From positions 1 through 47,070 of the forward strand of contig CALJOJ010000060.1 in the NCBI GenBank assembly GCA_937981665.1: a stretch of DNA of 47,070 bases, written 5' to 3'. This stretch comes from an uncultured Rubritalea sp. (GTDB taxonomy: Bacteria; Verrucomicrobiota; Verrucomicrobiia; Verrucomicrobiales; Akkermansiaceae). Of this stretch, positions 37,264-46,938 are shown piece after piece (within the stretch, counting starts at the first letter, position 1; the number at the start of each line of letters is the position of its first letter). Under the pieces are notes generated by a model. It did not search any database and was not told the DNA's origin. It saw nothing but the letters and a program-made list of their open reading frames with translations. The position numbers and the translations under genes are program-made.

Positions 37264-37762
37264 AGATGTGGGTTTTCAGTTTGTTTGTTTGCCGATTATT
37301 GCTTTTGGAGGGGTGGGTAATTGTTTTCTTAAAGCTTCGGGAGGAGGGGGGATCTGTTTTAAAAGTTTTGGGAGGGGGGGGAGGGGGGAGGGGGGAGGTC
37401 TGTTTGTGTTATTAAATTAGGTTTATTTTGGGGGTGTGCTTTATAGGGAGTACAATGTTATTGCAGATTTTTTTGTGTTATGGGGGTGTTCTTAATTTGG
37501 GGTGTTTTTTGCTTACACTGCTTTAGACAGGCACTAGTGAAATTTAGTCACAAGATTATGAAATAAATTACTGAAATTTCTATTTTGTGTGTAAGTCATT
37601 CATTATTAGTGGTTTTATTTACGGTTAATATTGTGACTCACTGTTTTCACTATACTGATCTGTGGTAGTGATGTGTATTACTGTATTGGTATGTTGTTCT
37701 AACATACGTATTTAAAAATAAATCCTAATATGGGAATCTATAGCTTCCTCTTATTTTTATAG
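37264..37762. other. Gene-free stretch with G-rich tract
   Basis: About 500 bp without a supported ORF. It holds the G-run cluster at 37339-37398 (listed separately), further short G runs near 37,429, 37,483 and 37,497, then AT-rich sequence with an inverted repeat at 37689-37707 (GTATGTT/AACATAC) likely to be leader or promoter DNA of the next gene. Confidence 0.5.
37370..37398 (+). repeat. G-quadruplex-forming G tract
   Basis: Runs of 3, 8, 6, 6 and 2 G separated by single A residues; a shorter relative (runs of 3, 2, 6) lies at 37339-37351, followed by the same TCTGTTT. Four or more G-runs with one-base loops is the strongest form of quadruplex motif. Its composition is unlike anything else in the bacterial part. 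Confidence 0.7.
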
Positions 37763-37806
37763 ATGCAGGTACTTGACCTTATGAGCTTGCTGGAGATGAT
37801 GTGGGC

Positions 37807-38241
37807 ATGACATCAACAACTGATTCTTCAGTATGCCCTACTAGCCCACGAGTGGAAGTGAGTGGCATTCCTTATTTCGCCAGAATGTGCGACAAGATCC
37901 GTTCTCATGCTCAAGGTGAACTTCACGCTGATTATCTGCCTAATCTTGGTGGTGGCTATGATAAGTGGACTTGTGAATATCTTAAGGTAGGTTATACTGA
38001 ACTAGTAGATAAAGTGAATGAAGGTCTGAGCGATGAAGCGGCTCTAGAGTGGGCTATGGAGACTGGTGGAGCCCGCACGCAGCAGGAGACTGACTGGTGG
38101 ATCAGCTATATGAAAAATAGAGGTTATAATGATGATCTTGCAGATATTTTAAACCAGCGTAAGGATACTGCAGGTTATGGAGACAGAGCAGATATAGTGA
38201 GCTTCTTTGATTTCATTGATGCTGACGAGGGAAGAATGTAG
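37807..38241 (+). CDS. DUF5069 domain protein
   Basis: 144 aa from ATG 37807; a GTG two codons earlier is possible. YFARMCDKIRSHAQGELHADYLPNLGGGYDKW followed by a C-terminal helical part ALEWAMETGG matches the DUF5069 family ('ARxLDKxRxxxxGxLPxDYxPxLGxGfD'), found mainly in Verrucomicrobiota and Planctomycetes. Biochemical function is unknown. It is soluble, without signal peptide. It lies 45 bp upstream of pyrC on the same strand, so it may be co-transcribed with it and moaA. Confidence 0.78.
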   Translation: MTSTTDSSVCPTSPRVEVSGIPYFARMCDKIRSHAQGELHADYLPNLGGGYDKWTCEYLKVGYTELVDKVNEGLSDEAALEWAMETGGARTQQETDWWISYMKNRGYNDDLADILNQRKDTAGYGDRADIVSFFDFIDADEGRM

Positions 38242-38286
38242 TTTTTTCTCTGAAATCCTACTCACAGTTATATTTTATAAACGAAA

Positions 38287-39300
38287 ATGAACGAAATCAC
38301 ACTAAACTCGCCACTAGATATGCACCTTCATCTACGTGATGATGAGATGCTGAAGTTAGTAACTCCTCTAACTACTGAGACATTCGCTGGCGCAGTCATT
38401 ATGCCAAACTTGGTTCCACCAGTTGATAATCTCGATAGATTATTAGAGTATCGTGAGCGTATCACAGCGGCTCAAGGGAGTGATGTCTTTGCCCCGTATA
38501 TGATGTTGTTTTTCCGTCAGTATACTGAGGCCGAGCTAGCGGCTGCTAAGGATCACATGCTAGGTATCAAGCTCTATCCCGCTGGAGCTACGACAAATAG
38601 TGAAGCAGGGGTGAAGGCTCTTGATGCGGTGGAGCCTACTTTTAAGATGATGGAGGAGATGGGGATCCCGCTCATGGTACATGGTGAGACGCATGGTTTT
38701 GTGATGGATAGGGAAAAGGAATTTCTTGCTAGCTATGAATACCTAGCGAAGAAGTTTCCTAAACTACAGATAACAATGGAGCATATTACGACTGCTGATG
38801 CAGTAGAGCTGATGGGGCGCTATGAAAACCTGCGCGCTACGGTGACGCTTCAGCATCTTATCATCACTCTTGATGATGTAGCTGGAGGGATGCTAAATCC
38901 TCATCTGTTCTGTAAGCCGATCGCGAAGCGACCAGCAGATAGGGAAGCGTTATTACAAGCTGCGCTAGAAGCTAACCCAAGCCTTATGTTCGGTAGTGAT
39001 AGTGCGCCGCACCCTCTGAGTAAGAAAGAATGCTGTGGCTGCGCTGCAGGTGTATTTACCTCACCTCTAGCAGTGGCGAGACTAGCTCAGTTGTTTGATA
39101 ATCATGGTAAGTTGGAGAATCTCCAGGCATTCCTTTCAGATAATGCGCAGCGACTTTATGGAGTGACTCCACCAGAGAAAAAAGTGGTGGTGCAGAAGCA
39201 GTCCTTTGAGGTACCAGTTGCTTATGAAGGTCACGGCCAGACAGTAGTTCCTATGCATGCGGGTGAGACGCTCGATTGGGCAGTGACCTCTATTTCTTAA
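38287..39300 (+). CDS. pyrC: Dihydroorotase (PyrC, class II type)
   Basis: Closes carbamoyl-aspartate to dihydroorotate, step three of pyrimidine synthesis. 337 aa, close to the E. coli-type PyrC (348). Metal-binding motif DMHLHLRD (His13, His15), carboxylated lysine in [13 protein letters not shown], His in VHGETH and EHITT, and final Asp in FGSDSAPHP. All catalytic residues are present. It follows the DUF5069 gene and precedes moaA by 20 bp. Confidence 0.95.
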   Translation: MNEITLNSPLDMHLHLRDDEMLKLVTPLTTETFAGAVIMPNLVPPVDNLDRLLEYRERITAAQGSDVFAPYMMLFFRQYTEAELAAAKDHMLGIKLYPAGATTNSEAGVKALDAVEPTFKMMEEMGIPLMVHGETHGFVMDREKEFLASYEYLAKKFPKLQITMEHITTADAVELMGRYENLRATVTLQHLIITLDDVAGGMLNPHLFCKPIAKRPADREALLQAALEANPSLMFGSDSAPHPLSKKECCGCAAGVFTSPLAVARLAQLFDNHGKLENLQAFLSDNAQRLYGVTPPEKKVVVQKQSFEVPVAYEGHGQTVVPMHAGETLDWAVTSIS

Positions 39301-39320
39301 GTGGAAAATATTAGTTAGTG

Positions 39321-40331
39321 ATGAGTTCAGGAGTTATAGATAAGCGCGATAGACCATTGAGAGATTTAAGAATATCGGTGACGGATCGATGTAATTTCCG
39401 CTGTCGCTACTGCATGCCAGTAGAGGTATTTGGTGCTGGTTATGAATTTTTGCCGCGTGCAGAGATTCTCAGGTTTAGTGAGGTTGAGAGACTAGCTCAG
39501 AGGTTTGTAAATCTAGGTGTGAGTAAAATCCGGCTGACTGGTGGCGAGCCATTACTTAGGCGTGATCTTGTGGTTCTGGTTGAAAAGCTGGCTAAGATCA
39601 AAGGGGTGGAAGACATCGCGATGACGACAAATGCTGCATTATTAGCTAAGCATGCAGCGAGCTTAAAAGAAGCTGGGCTGCATCGGGTGACGGTATCATT
39701 AGATGCTATCGATGCAGAGATTTTCGGTGAGATGAATGGTGTCGGTGTAGGTCCAGATAAGGTGATCTCCGGTATAGATGCAGCTCTTGACGCTGGCTTG
39801 GGAGTCAAGGTGAATGCGGTGATCAAGAAGGGAGTAAACGATACTGAAGTGCTTGCGCTGGCGGAGTTTGCTCGTGAGAGAAGGATCTCTGTCAGAATGA
39901 TAGAGTACATGGATACTGGAAATGTGAATGGCTGGAAGCTCGATGAGGTGGCAGCATCGCATGATCTATTAGGAGAACTGAGGAAGGGAATGGATTTGCA
40001 GCCATTAGAGCGAGCACTTGGAGAGACTGCCGAGCGATACGCGATTGATGGAGAAGAAGGTTTTGAGGTTGGGTTTATTAGCTCTGTGACTAAGCCATTT
40101 TGTAATGCTTGTAACCGAGCTAGGCTCTCAGCTGATGGTAAAATATTTACCTGTTTGTTCGCCTCACAGGGGCTGGATGTAAAAGAGCTGTTGAGAGATG
40201 GAGCTAGTGATGCTGATCTGGATAAGGTACTTGAAAATCTATGGTCGGTGAGAAGTGATAATTACTCTGAACGGCGTAGTGAACTGACTGAGGGGTTACC
40301 AAAGGCAGAGATGTCATATCTAGGCGGGTAG
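39321..40331 (+). CDS. moaA: GTP 3',8-cyclase MoaA (molybdenum cofactor biosynthesis)
   Basis: Radical-SAM enzyme converting GTP toward cyclic pyranopterin. 336 aa from ATG 39321; a GTG one codon earlier is also in frame. Radical-SAM cluster CNFRCRYC (Cys24, Cys28, Cys31), followed by RLTGGEPLLRRD. The C-terminal second cluster is FCNACNRARLSADGKIFTC. The usual GG-type C-terminus is present (MSYLGG). It sits 20 bp after pyrC. The other moa genes are not in this window. Confidence 0.95.
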   Translation: MSSGVIDKRDRPLRDLRISVTDRCNFRCRYCMPVEVFGAGYEFLPRAEILRFSEVERLAQRFVNLGVSKIRLTGGEPLLRRDLVVLVEKLAKIKGVEDIAMTTNAALLAKHAASLKEAGLHRVTVSLDAIDAEIFGEMNGVGVGPDKVISGIDAALDAGLGVKVNAVIKKGVNDTEVLALAEFARERRISVRMIEYMDTGNVNGWKLDEVAASHDLLGELRKGMDLQPLERALGETAERYAIDGEEGFEVGFISSVTKPFCNACNRARLSADGKIFTCLFASQGLDVKELLRDGASDADLDKVLENLWSVRSDNYSERRSELTEGLPKAEMSYLGG

Positions 40332-40354
40332 TTGAGGTCTGTATTTTTCTACCA

Positions 40355-43300
40355 CTAACTTACTCGCTTGTTCCACTTTGTGATGATGAGGATGGAGAGC
40401 ATGATGCAGGTGGTGGTGATGAGGCCAAGGACTGTTAGGCATGAGGTGATGGTGCTGATTTTTTTTCCGCCCCAGAATTTCCACTGATCTAGGAATACGG
40501 ATTTAGTTTCTTCTTCTAGGTCAGTATCTGCTGTGGTGATGCCGTCATCTTCCTCCTCACGGTTCATCGCATTCGTAGCGCGTGTGGAGCTGATGATTTT
40601 CATTAGGTTGGCTAGTTTTTCGTTTTTGAAATATGATGCGCAAGTCGGGTACTGGGTGTCTTCATCTCTGATTGTAATACTATCAAGGTCTTTTAGCGTA
40701 CCATTGAGAGCGGTGCGGACAATTTTCTGAGTGAGGACTTTTGCCTCATTTTTGTTCTTTGCTTCAGCAGCATCTACATAGCCAATCGCTTGGGTAAGGA
40801 TAGTGAGTCGTTCTTGCTGAGCTTCACTGAGTTTTGAATTACCAGTTTCTGGATCTACTTGTGCTTTGAGCCAGTTACGCTTGTCTAGCAGGACGTCTGC
40901 ATTTCTGGTGTACCAGTTCTTGTTAGACTGAGTGACGATGATACCCTCGAATGCATAGCGTAGTGGCATGAGCTTAGATGGGAATGGCTCACCACCTTCT
41001 TCACGAGCTGACTCACCACCTTGGAAAAGACCGCGGTTCATGTCTTCAAATTTTACTAAAGCGCCTGCAAGTAGGAGCTGGGGGACGAGTAGTAATGGGA
41101 CTGCGCTTAGGGCTGCTCGCTCTGTGCTCACACAGGAGGAAATGAGTAGAGCCATGGCTGTGCCGACTATCGCTGTTAGGCTCATCCAGGCCCAGTGGAA
41201 AAGGAACATTCCTTCTATCTCTAGCATGTAGTTCCCGATGGCGATGTAAATTCCTGACTGCAGGATGGCTAGCACCGAGAGGCTTTTAAACTTAGCTAAG
41301 ACGTAAATGGCGGAGCCGTAGCGGTGGTTCCTTTCACGGCGTAGCACTGGCTTGTCACGTAGGATCTCTGTAGCACTATTCGTGAGGCCGAGGAACATTC
41401 CAACTGTGACTGAGAGGAAGAGGTACTCGATGAGGTTAAGACCAGTATCAAATTCATAGGATCCTTCTTCAGATGCTCTGAGTGTTAGACCGATGAGGAA
41501 GGCGAGTATTGGAGCTTCTAAAATAGTGGAGTAGAGGGTGCCTTTGTTTCTGAACTTAGATAGAAGTGAGCGGTGCAGATGAGTGCGGAATAGGATAAAG
41601 TGGTCCTTGAATGTGCGCTTGCGGCTCATCGGGATAGGCATATTATCCTCGGCGCGTGGTGCGTCACCTATCTGGGTATGGGCAGGGAGTTCACCACTGG
41701 CTACATCGATAAGTAGGCGGTGGCTTTCGAAGCGTTCCTGCCAGAACCTAGGCGGGAATCTACGAGCGTATTCAGTATTGTTTGATTGAATGAGATTATG
41801 AAGTGGGGTCTCGATGACATCAAAAACAAAGTCAGCGGCACTTTCCAGTTTGATGTTGTTATGGTTTTTGATCGGGATCTGCAGTTCAATGCAGGCATTT
41901 TTGAAGTAACCAAACATCTCATCAGGTGCTCCGAAGTAGGCTATCCTACCGCCTTTATCGAGAAGGAGAACTTTATCAAATAGACTGAGTACTGATGAAC
42001 CTGGGCGATGTAGTGAGGCGATGACGATTTTATCGCGAGCGGTACTTTTTAGCGTTTCAGCTACGTGCTCGGAGTCCTTCGATGAGAGCCCAGAGATGGG
42101 TTCGTCGAAGAGTAGTATTTCAGCGGCTGATCCGAGATCTAGACCGAGATTTAGTCGGCCACGCTCACCACCACTGATGCGTTTATCTCCTGGAGAACCT
42201 ACTTTACGGTGCGCTAGTGGCTGGAGTGCTAGTTCAGCTAAAATACTGTCGATTCGCTTGACCTGTTCTTCAGTAGAAATTTTAGGTCGTCTTATAAAGC
42301 AAGCGTGAACAAGATGCTCGCGGACTGTTAAGTTAGCATTGAGTGCCTCTTCTTGGGGCATGTAGGTGATGAATGGGGCAAGCCGCTCGCGGTGAATGTA
42401 GAGTGAGATGCCATTGAGTCTTACATGTCCGCGACTAGGTTTTAGCTGACCGGCAATAGTAGAGAGGAGAGTGGACTTACCGCATCCACTTGGTCCCATG
42501 ATGCAGAGCATCTCTCCACGCGCGATACTGAGGTCGATGTTATCAAGAGCGACTCCGCCTTTAGCGAATTCATGAGAGAGACCGTCGAGGTGGAGTTCGC
42601 GGATGACGGTGCGCTCCTCATCGATGAATCCATCGGTGAATCTACAACGGATGCCCTGACTCGGGCTGAGGCGAATGAGCATGCCGTCGCCTAGTTCACA
42701 GCCTTGCTTTATGACTTGGTCACTGACTAAGACATCGCGTTCAGAATCAATGATCTTGAGCTGACCTAATGAGGTTTTTGGATTGAAAGTGATCTGAAGT
42801 ACGACCCTAGCCGCAAGGCCAGCAGAGAGGAGGAGGTCGCCCTTTTTGAGGACAGCAGGGTCATTAGATGCGATGACAGTGTGCTCATTTTGATTGAGCT
42901 TGAATCTACTGCCCGTATCCATTGCTTGGCGACGGAGTGACTCGAGTGTGATTTGCTTACCATCGGGTAGGGTGAGTGAATCATGAAAGCTGAGTTCGGT
43001 CGGCTGAGAGTCGATGATGAGACTTTTCTTAGCGATGATAATGTCAGAGTGCTTGAGCACCTTGAGTGTGACCTTGGTGCCGAAATTGATCATTAGTTCA
43101 GTCTGGCGTGACTTACTGCGTTCAGCTACGAGACCCTTACTACTGTCATGGATGTAGAGTGTTTTGGAGGTAGATTGTTGCTTGCATGTGAGGAAGTAAC
43201 AGAGGTCATCTGCGGAGAGTGTCCATTCCGGCATGCTGAGTCTCTGGTGGGATCTCAGTCTCAGCATTTGTCCTGGTAGTACCGCTGTTCCACCTACCCA

Positions 43301-43921
43301 GAGGGTGAGTCTTCCAGTATTTCTTAGGATGATGATCTGTTCGTTCCGATAGAGTCTAAAGGCCTGTTCGGCAGCTTTCACTGGAACTCGAACGTCTGCA
43401 TCCTTATCTACTGAGAAGACGACACGGGTGAATGGAAGCATTGCGTCAGGGTGGTAAATCCCTGTCATTTCATCAGAAATAACGGCACCGAGATCCGCCT
43501 TGCCAATCATGATCAGGAGATCGAGAAATGCTTGGTGACCACGGTTTTTACTCGTTGAGGAGTCGATCAGTAAATAGAGTTGCAGACCAAGGGAGGTGAT
43601 AGAGGAACTATCCATTTCCAAGGTGATACGGTCAGCGAGTACTTTCATAGACTGTGGAGTCCTGAAGGCACGCTGAAGGCGGCGGGCGATCCAGCGGTGA
43701 TCAGCTTCTGGGTATGCGTGGCGAAGCAGGTCGAGAGCTACTTCAGCCTCCGCGGTATCTACAGAGCCGTCAAGAGCCACAAAAGAGGCGAAGACATCAA
43801 CTAGGATCTCTACGTGCTCGATGGACTTTGGCTTTGGCGCTATCCAGCGACGAATGTTGCTGATTGGCTGAGAAAGCTGTAATCTTGACTTGCGGTTTGG
43901 CGATAAGGGGTGAAATTCCAC
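40355..43921 (-). CDS. Very large ABC transporter fusing TerB-like, regulatory, ATPase and ABC-2 membrane parts
   Basis: 1,188 aa in one chain. Residues about 35-120 resemble the TerB/DjlA helical domain (VDVFASFVALDGSVDTAEAEVAL). About 150-435 is a beta-rich region of unknown family, in which FHA-like or hook-like repeats are possible. The ABC ATPase follows: MGPSGCGKSTLL (P-loop, about residue 477), ISGGERGRLNLGLDLG (signature, about 577), LLFDEPISGLSS (Walker B) and ASLHRPG. Then there is a loop region and six or so membrane helices of ABCG type (YLFLSVTVGMFLGLTNS; GIYIAIGNYMLEIEGMF), ending in one last helix at the C-terminus. Such half-transporters dimerise. Substrate unknown; antisense to moaA, tail to tail. 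Confidence 0.82.
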   Translation of the reverse strand: MEFHPLSPNRKSRLQLSQPISNIRRWIAPKPKSIEHVEILVDVFASFVALDGSVDTAEAEVALDLLRHAYPEADHRWIARRLQRAFRTPQSMKVLADRITLEMDSSSITSLGLQLYLLIDSSTSKNRGHQAFLDLLIMIGKADLGAVISDEMTGIYHPDAMLPFTRVVFSVDKDADVRVPVKAAEQAFRLYRNEQIIILRNTGRLTLWVGGTAVLPGQMLRLRSHQRLSMPEWTLSADDLCYFLTCKQQSTSKTLYIHDSSKGLVAERSKSRQTELMINFGTKVTLKVLKHSDIIIAKKSLIIDSQPTELSFHDSLTLPDGKQITLESLRRQAMDTGSRFKLNQNEHTVIASNDPAVLKKGDLLLSAGLAARVVLQITFNPKTSLGQLKIIDSERDVLVSDQVIKQGCELGDGMLIRLSPSQGIRCRFTDGFIDEERTVIRELHLDGLSHEFAKGGVALDNIDLSIARGEMLCIMGPSGCGKSTLLSTIAGQLKPSRGHVRLNGISLYIHRERLAPFITYMPQEEALNANLTVREHLVHACFIRRPKISTEEQVKRIDSILAELALQPLAHRKVGSPGDKRISGGERGRLNLGLDLGSAAEILLFDEPISGLSSKDSEHVAETLKSTARDKIVIASLHRPGSSVLSLFDKVLLLDKGGRIAYFGAPDEMFGYFKNACIELQIPIKNHNNIKLESAADFVFDVIETPLHNLIQSNNTEYARRFPPRFWQERFESHRLLIDVASGELPAHTQIGDAPRAEDNMPIPMSRKRTFKDHFILFRTHLHRSLLSKFRNKGTLYSTILEAPILAFLIGLTLRASEEGSYEFDTGLNLIEYLFLSVTVGMFLGLTNSATEILRDKPVLRRERNHRYGSAIYVLAKFKSLSVLAILQSGIYIAIGNYMLEIEGMFLFHWAWMSLTAIVGTAMALLISSCVSTERAALSAVPLLLVPQLLLAGALVKFEDMNRGLFQGGESAREEGGEPFPSKLMPLRYAFEGIIVTQSNKNWYTRNADVLLDKRNWLKAQVDPETGNSKLSEAQQERLTILTQAIGYVDAAEAKNKNEAKVLTQKIVRTALNGTLKDLDSITIRDEDTQYPTCASYFKNEKLANLMKIISSTRATNAMNREEEDDGITTADTDLEEETKSVFLDQWKFWGGKKISTITSCLTVLGLITTTCIMLSILIITKWNKRVS

Positions 43922-44141
43922 TGCTTGATGATGGCTGGCTATGCTCGGATATGCAAGTCACCAGAGAAGAAAAATGAGAAATAATTACAATTCGGAAGAG
44001 AAAATAGTTTTCTTTTCCATCAATGGGGATAGGTTTTGCCAGAAGCAAATAGGGAATATGGTCTGTATGAATGTGGCGACTGACAACTACTTGCCTTATG
44101 ACTGAATCTGACTTACCAAAATTAATCAATTTTCTTACTAC

Positions 44142-44183
44142 AATACTTTACTAAATACTTTACTGAATACTTTACTGAATACT
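44142..44183 (+). repeat. 3.5 tandem copies of a 12-bp repeat abutting the ftsH start codon
   Basis: AATACTTTACTR at 44142-44153, 44154-44165 and 44166-44177, then half a copy AATACT at 44178-44183; the ATG of ftsH follows immediately. Only one base varies between copies. No Shine-Dalgarno is present. Confidence 0.9.
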
Positions 44184-46607
44184 ATGGCAAATCAACGTCC
44201 ACCAGAACCACCACCAACACCTAAAGGGCAAGGCCCGATGGGACCCGATGGGAAACCCGCTAAACCAGGCACTAACTGGAGAGTGATCACCTTACTGCTC
44301 ATTGGAGCAGGGATTATTTTCATGGCTTATCATTCATCTTTCGGGAGTGATAAGATAGAGAAAATAGGGCCAGCAAGGTTAGCTAACTTACTTGAAGATG
44401 AGAAAGTCCTGATAGATCCTCTGCAAGGCATGAAGAAATCTCAGCTTGATGATAACAAAGAGGTTGCAGCTTATCTTAGTAGTAAGAAACTTAAGAGTGA
44501 TGATCATTTCACACAGGTAACGAACGAAGGAAGCGCGCATCTTAGTGAATTTGTAGGAAAGTATGACAGTACGAACTACGTGGATGCTAAGATAGATCCT
44601 GATAAAAAGCCGTTTACGGTTCTTATCAATACCCAAGCGAATAGTGAATTCATCAACGAGGTTCAGACGAATTACGATGTTGCTATGGAGCAGGTGACTG
44701 AACTCCCTATCAAAGACGGAAATACTGAGCAAATCACGATCAAACAACTCTACAAACTACTCAAGGAAGATAAAATCGTTCTTGCTGGTGATAACAAGAT
44801 GAGTCTTCAGAAGCTTAGCGAGAGTGATGACGCTGTTTTCGAAGGTGATATGATAGTGCCTGCTATAAATAAAGAAGCTAAGCCAAACTGGCAGGCATTC
44901 ACTTGTACGGTGAATACGCTGAAAATTAATGATCAGCAACGAGACGTTATTTTCGGATCTACTTTTAAAGAGAAGGTAAATAATAACACGCTGAGTATGG
45001 TGCTGATGAATTTTCTTCCTATCCTACTTATCATCGGTCTACTGTTCTTCCTATTCCGTAGCCAGATGAAGAATGCTGGTAAGGGCGCGATGAGCTTCGG
45101 TAAGAGCAAAGCAAAGATGCTCAATCAGGATACAAACAAAGTAACGTTCAAGGACGTGGCTGGTATCCAGGAAGCTAAGGAAGAGCTCTTTGAAATTGTT
45201 GATTTCCTTAGAGATCCTAAGAAGTTTGAAATGCTCGGAGGTAACATTCCTAAAGGTGTTCTCATGATAGGATCACCAGGTACTGGTAAGACCCTCCTTG
45301 CACGTGCGATAGCAGGTGAGGCTGAGGTTCCGTTCTTCTCGATTTCAGGTTCTGACTTTGTAGAGATGTTTGTCGGTGTAGGTGCGAGTCGTGTTCGTGA
45401 CATGTTCGAGCAGGGTAAGAAGAGCTCACCATGTATTATCTTCATTGATGAGATTGACGCAGTAGGTCGTCACCGTGGCCAGGGAACTGGTGGTGGAAAC
45501 GATGAGCGTGAGCAGACTCTTAATGCTCTTCTCGTGGAGATGGATGGATTTGATGCACGCTCAGGTGTGATCATCATAGCGGCTACTAACCGCCCAGACG
45601 TACTTGATCCAGCGCTACTTAGACCGGGAAGATTTGACCGTGAGGTTCGTGTGAATTTACCAGACGTAAATGGCCGTGAGCAGATCCTTCGGGTACATGC
45701 TAAGAAAGTGAAGCTTCATAAAGATGTAGATCTAGGTGTTATTGCTCGTGGTACTCCAGGGTTCTCTGGTGCGGAGCTAGCGAATCTTCTCAACGAGGCA
45801 GCACTTCTTGCAGCAAGAACTGGTAAGAAAGATATCAAGCAGCCTGAGCTCGAAGAAGCTCGTGATAAAGTGCGCTGGGGGCGTGAGCGACGCTCAATGG
45901 CCCTTAGCGATAAGGAAAAGGAAAATACAGCATACCACGAAGCTGGTCATGCTATCCTAAATATTATTTGTGAGCATACTGACCCACTCCATAAAGTGAC
46001 TATCATCCCGCGTGGTCCAGCACTAGGTGTGACGATGTTTCTTCCTGAGGAAGATAAGTACACGTACCGCGTAGGTGAACTCGTAGACCAGCTCTGCGTA
46101 GCGATGGGTGGACGAGTCGCTGAAGAACTGCAGTTCGGAAACGTGACTAATGGAGCAGTGGGTGACATTCGCCAAGCTTCTAACATCGCCCGTAAGATGG
46201 TATGTGAGTGGGGGATGAGCGATAAGCTCGGAATGGTAGAGTATGCTAGCGAGCAAGGTGACATGTTCAGTGGTGGTAGTAAAAACTACTCAGAAGAAAC
46301 TGCTCAACTTATCGATGAAGAAGTCAGAGGTCTTATCGACGGTGCTTATGAGCGTGCTAAGTCACTTCTCATTGAGAACCGTGAGGCACTCACTCGTATT
46401 TCTGAAGCACTTCTTGAGTATGAGACTCTTGATGGCAAGCAGACAGAAGATCTTCTTTATAAGGGAGAAATGGAGAACCCTCCGCAGATGCCAACTCCAC
46501 CAGAGCCACCAACACCAATGCCACCAGAGCCAGTGAGAGGTGCTCCTGAAGTAACGGATAAAAAAGACGATGAACCTCTCGATGGTGTTGTCGGAGCTCC
46601 AGCGTAA
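44184..46607 (+). CDS. ftsH: ATP-dependent zinc metalloprotease FtsH
   Basis: Membrane-anchored AAA protease that degrades misfolded membrane proteins and some regulators. 807 aa against about 645 in E. coli. The N-terminus is Pro-rich ([11 protein letters not shown]). Helix 1 is at about residues 33-51, with a periplasmic part of about 220 residues (unusually long), and helix 2 at about 270-293. AAA motifs: GSPGTGKT (about 362), [12 protein letters not shown], second region of homology [19 protein letters not shown]. The zinc site [10 protein letters not shown] is at about 585. The C-terminal tail is Pro/Pro-Glu rich ([14 protein letters not shown]). An intrinsic terminator follows. Confidence 0.96.
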   Translation: MANQRPPEPPPTPKGQGPMGPDGKPAKPGTNWRVITLLLIGAGIIFMAYHSSFGSDKIEKIGPARLANLLEDEKVLIDPLQGMKKSQLDDNKEVAAYLSSKKLKSDDHFTQVTNEGSAHLSEFVGKYDSTNYVDAKIDPDKKPFTVLINTQANSEFINEVQTNYDVAMEQVTELPIKDGNTEQITIKQLYKLLKEDKIVLAGDNKMSLQKLSESDDAVFEGDMIVPAINKEAKPNWQAFTCTVNTLKINDQQRDVIFGSTFKEKVNNNTLSMVLMNFLPILLIIGLLFFLFRSQMKNAGKGAMSFGKSKAKMLNQDTNKVTFKDVAGIQEAKEELFEIVDFLRDPKKFEMLGGNIPKGVLMIGSPGTGKTLLARAIAGEAEVPFFSISGSDFVEMFVGVGASRVRDMFEQGKKSSPCIIFIDEIDAVGRHRGQGTGGGNDEREQTLNALLVEMDGFDARSGVIIIAATNRPDVLDPALLRPGRFDREVRVNLPDVNGREQILRVHAKKVKLHKDVDLGVIARGTPGFSGAELANLLNEAALLAARTGKKDIKQPELEEARDKVRWGRERRSMALSDKEKENTAYHEAGHAILNIICEHTDPLHKVTIIPRGPALGVTMFLPEEDKYTYRVGELVDQLCVAMGGRVAEELQFGNVTNGAVGDIRQASNIARKMVCEWGMSDKLGMVEYASEQGDMFSGGSKNYSEETAQLIDEEVRGLIDGAYERAKSLLIENREALTRISEALLEYETLDGKQTEDLLYKGEMENPPQMPTPPEPPTPMPPEPVRGAPEVTDKKDDEPLDGVVGAPA

Positions 46608-46636
46608 ATCGCTGAAAGTGAAATAAGTCTAAAACA

Positions 46637-46674
46637 AAAATCCACCTTAGCAAAATGCTGAGGTGGATTTTTTT
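46637..46674 (+). terminator. Intrinsic terminator of ftsH
   Basis: The stem TCCACCTTAGCA/TGCTGAGGTGGA, with one G-U pair, has an AAA loop and is followed by T7; an A-run lies on the other side. Confidence 0.88.
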
Positions 46675-46910
46675 GGCTCTTCAGGCGATGCGCTTGACGG
46701 ACTCATACCTTAATTGAGCATATAGGTAGTCTAAATCTTGGACTCCACATGATCTATGGACTATTCTTGAGGGTAAATTTTCACATAGGAGACTATTTGA
46801 TCAGAGGATTTGGTGAGTCCGCAGCACAGCTTTCAAACGATAATTCGGAGGGTATGCTATGCTAAATAGTCATGCGCATCGTGTGAATAGTCATATAGAT
46901 TAAGATTTCT
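46675..46910. other. Gene-free stretch between ftsH and the group II intron
   Basis: No ORF with recognisable content. TTGACG at about 46693 with GCATAT some 20 bp downstream is promoter-like, and an intrinsic terminator follows at 46911, so a short untranslated transcript of about 200 nt is possible but unsupported otherwise. Confidence 0.3.
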
Positions 46911-46938
46911 AGAGAGTGCCTTAGGGGCTCTCTTTTTT
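46911..46938 (+). terminator. Intrinsic terminator preceding the group II intron
   Basis: AGAGAG/CTCTCT with an 11-base imperfect inner part, followed by T6. Class C group II introns insert directly after such structures, which fits the intron-like sequence that starts next. Confidence 0.6.

Noticed and set aside
46675-46910. CRISPR array or structured small RNA after ftsH
   Set aside because: No repeated unit is present, and the only support for a transcript is a weak promoter-like pair and the terminator.
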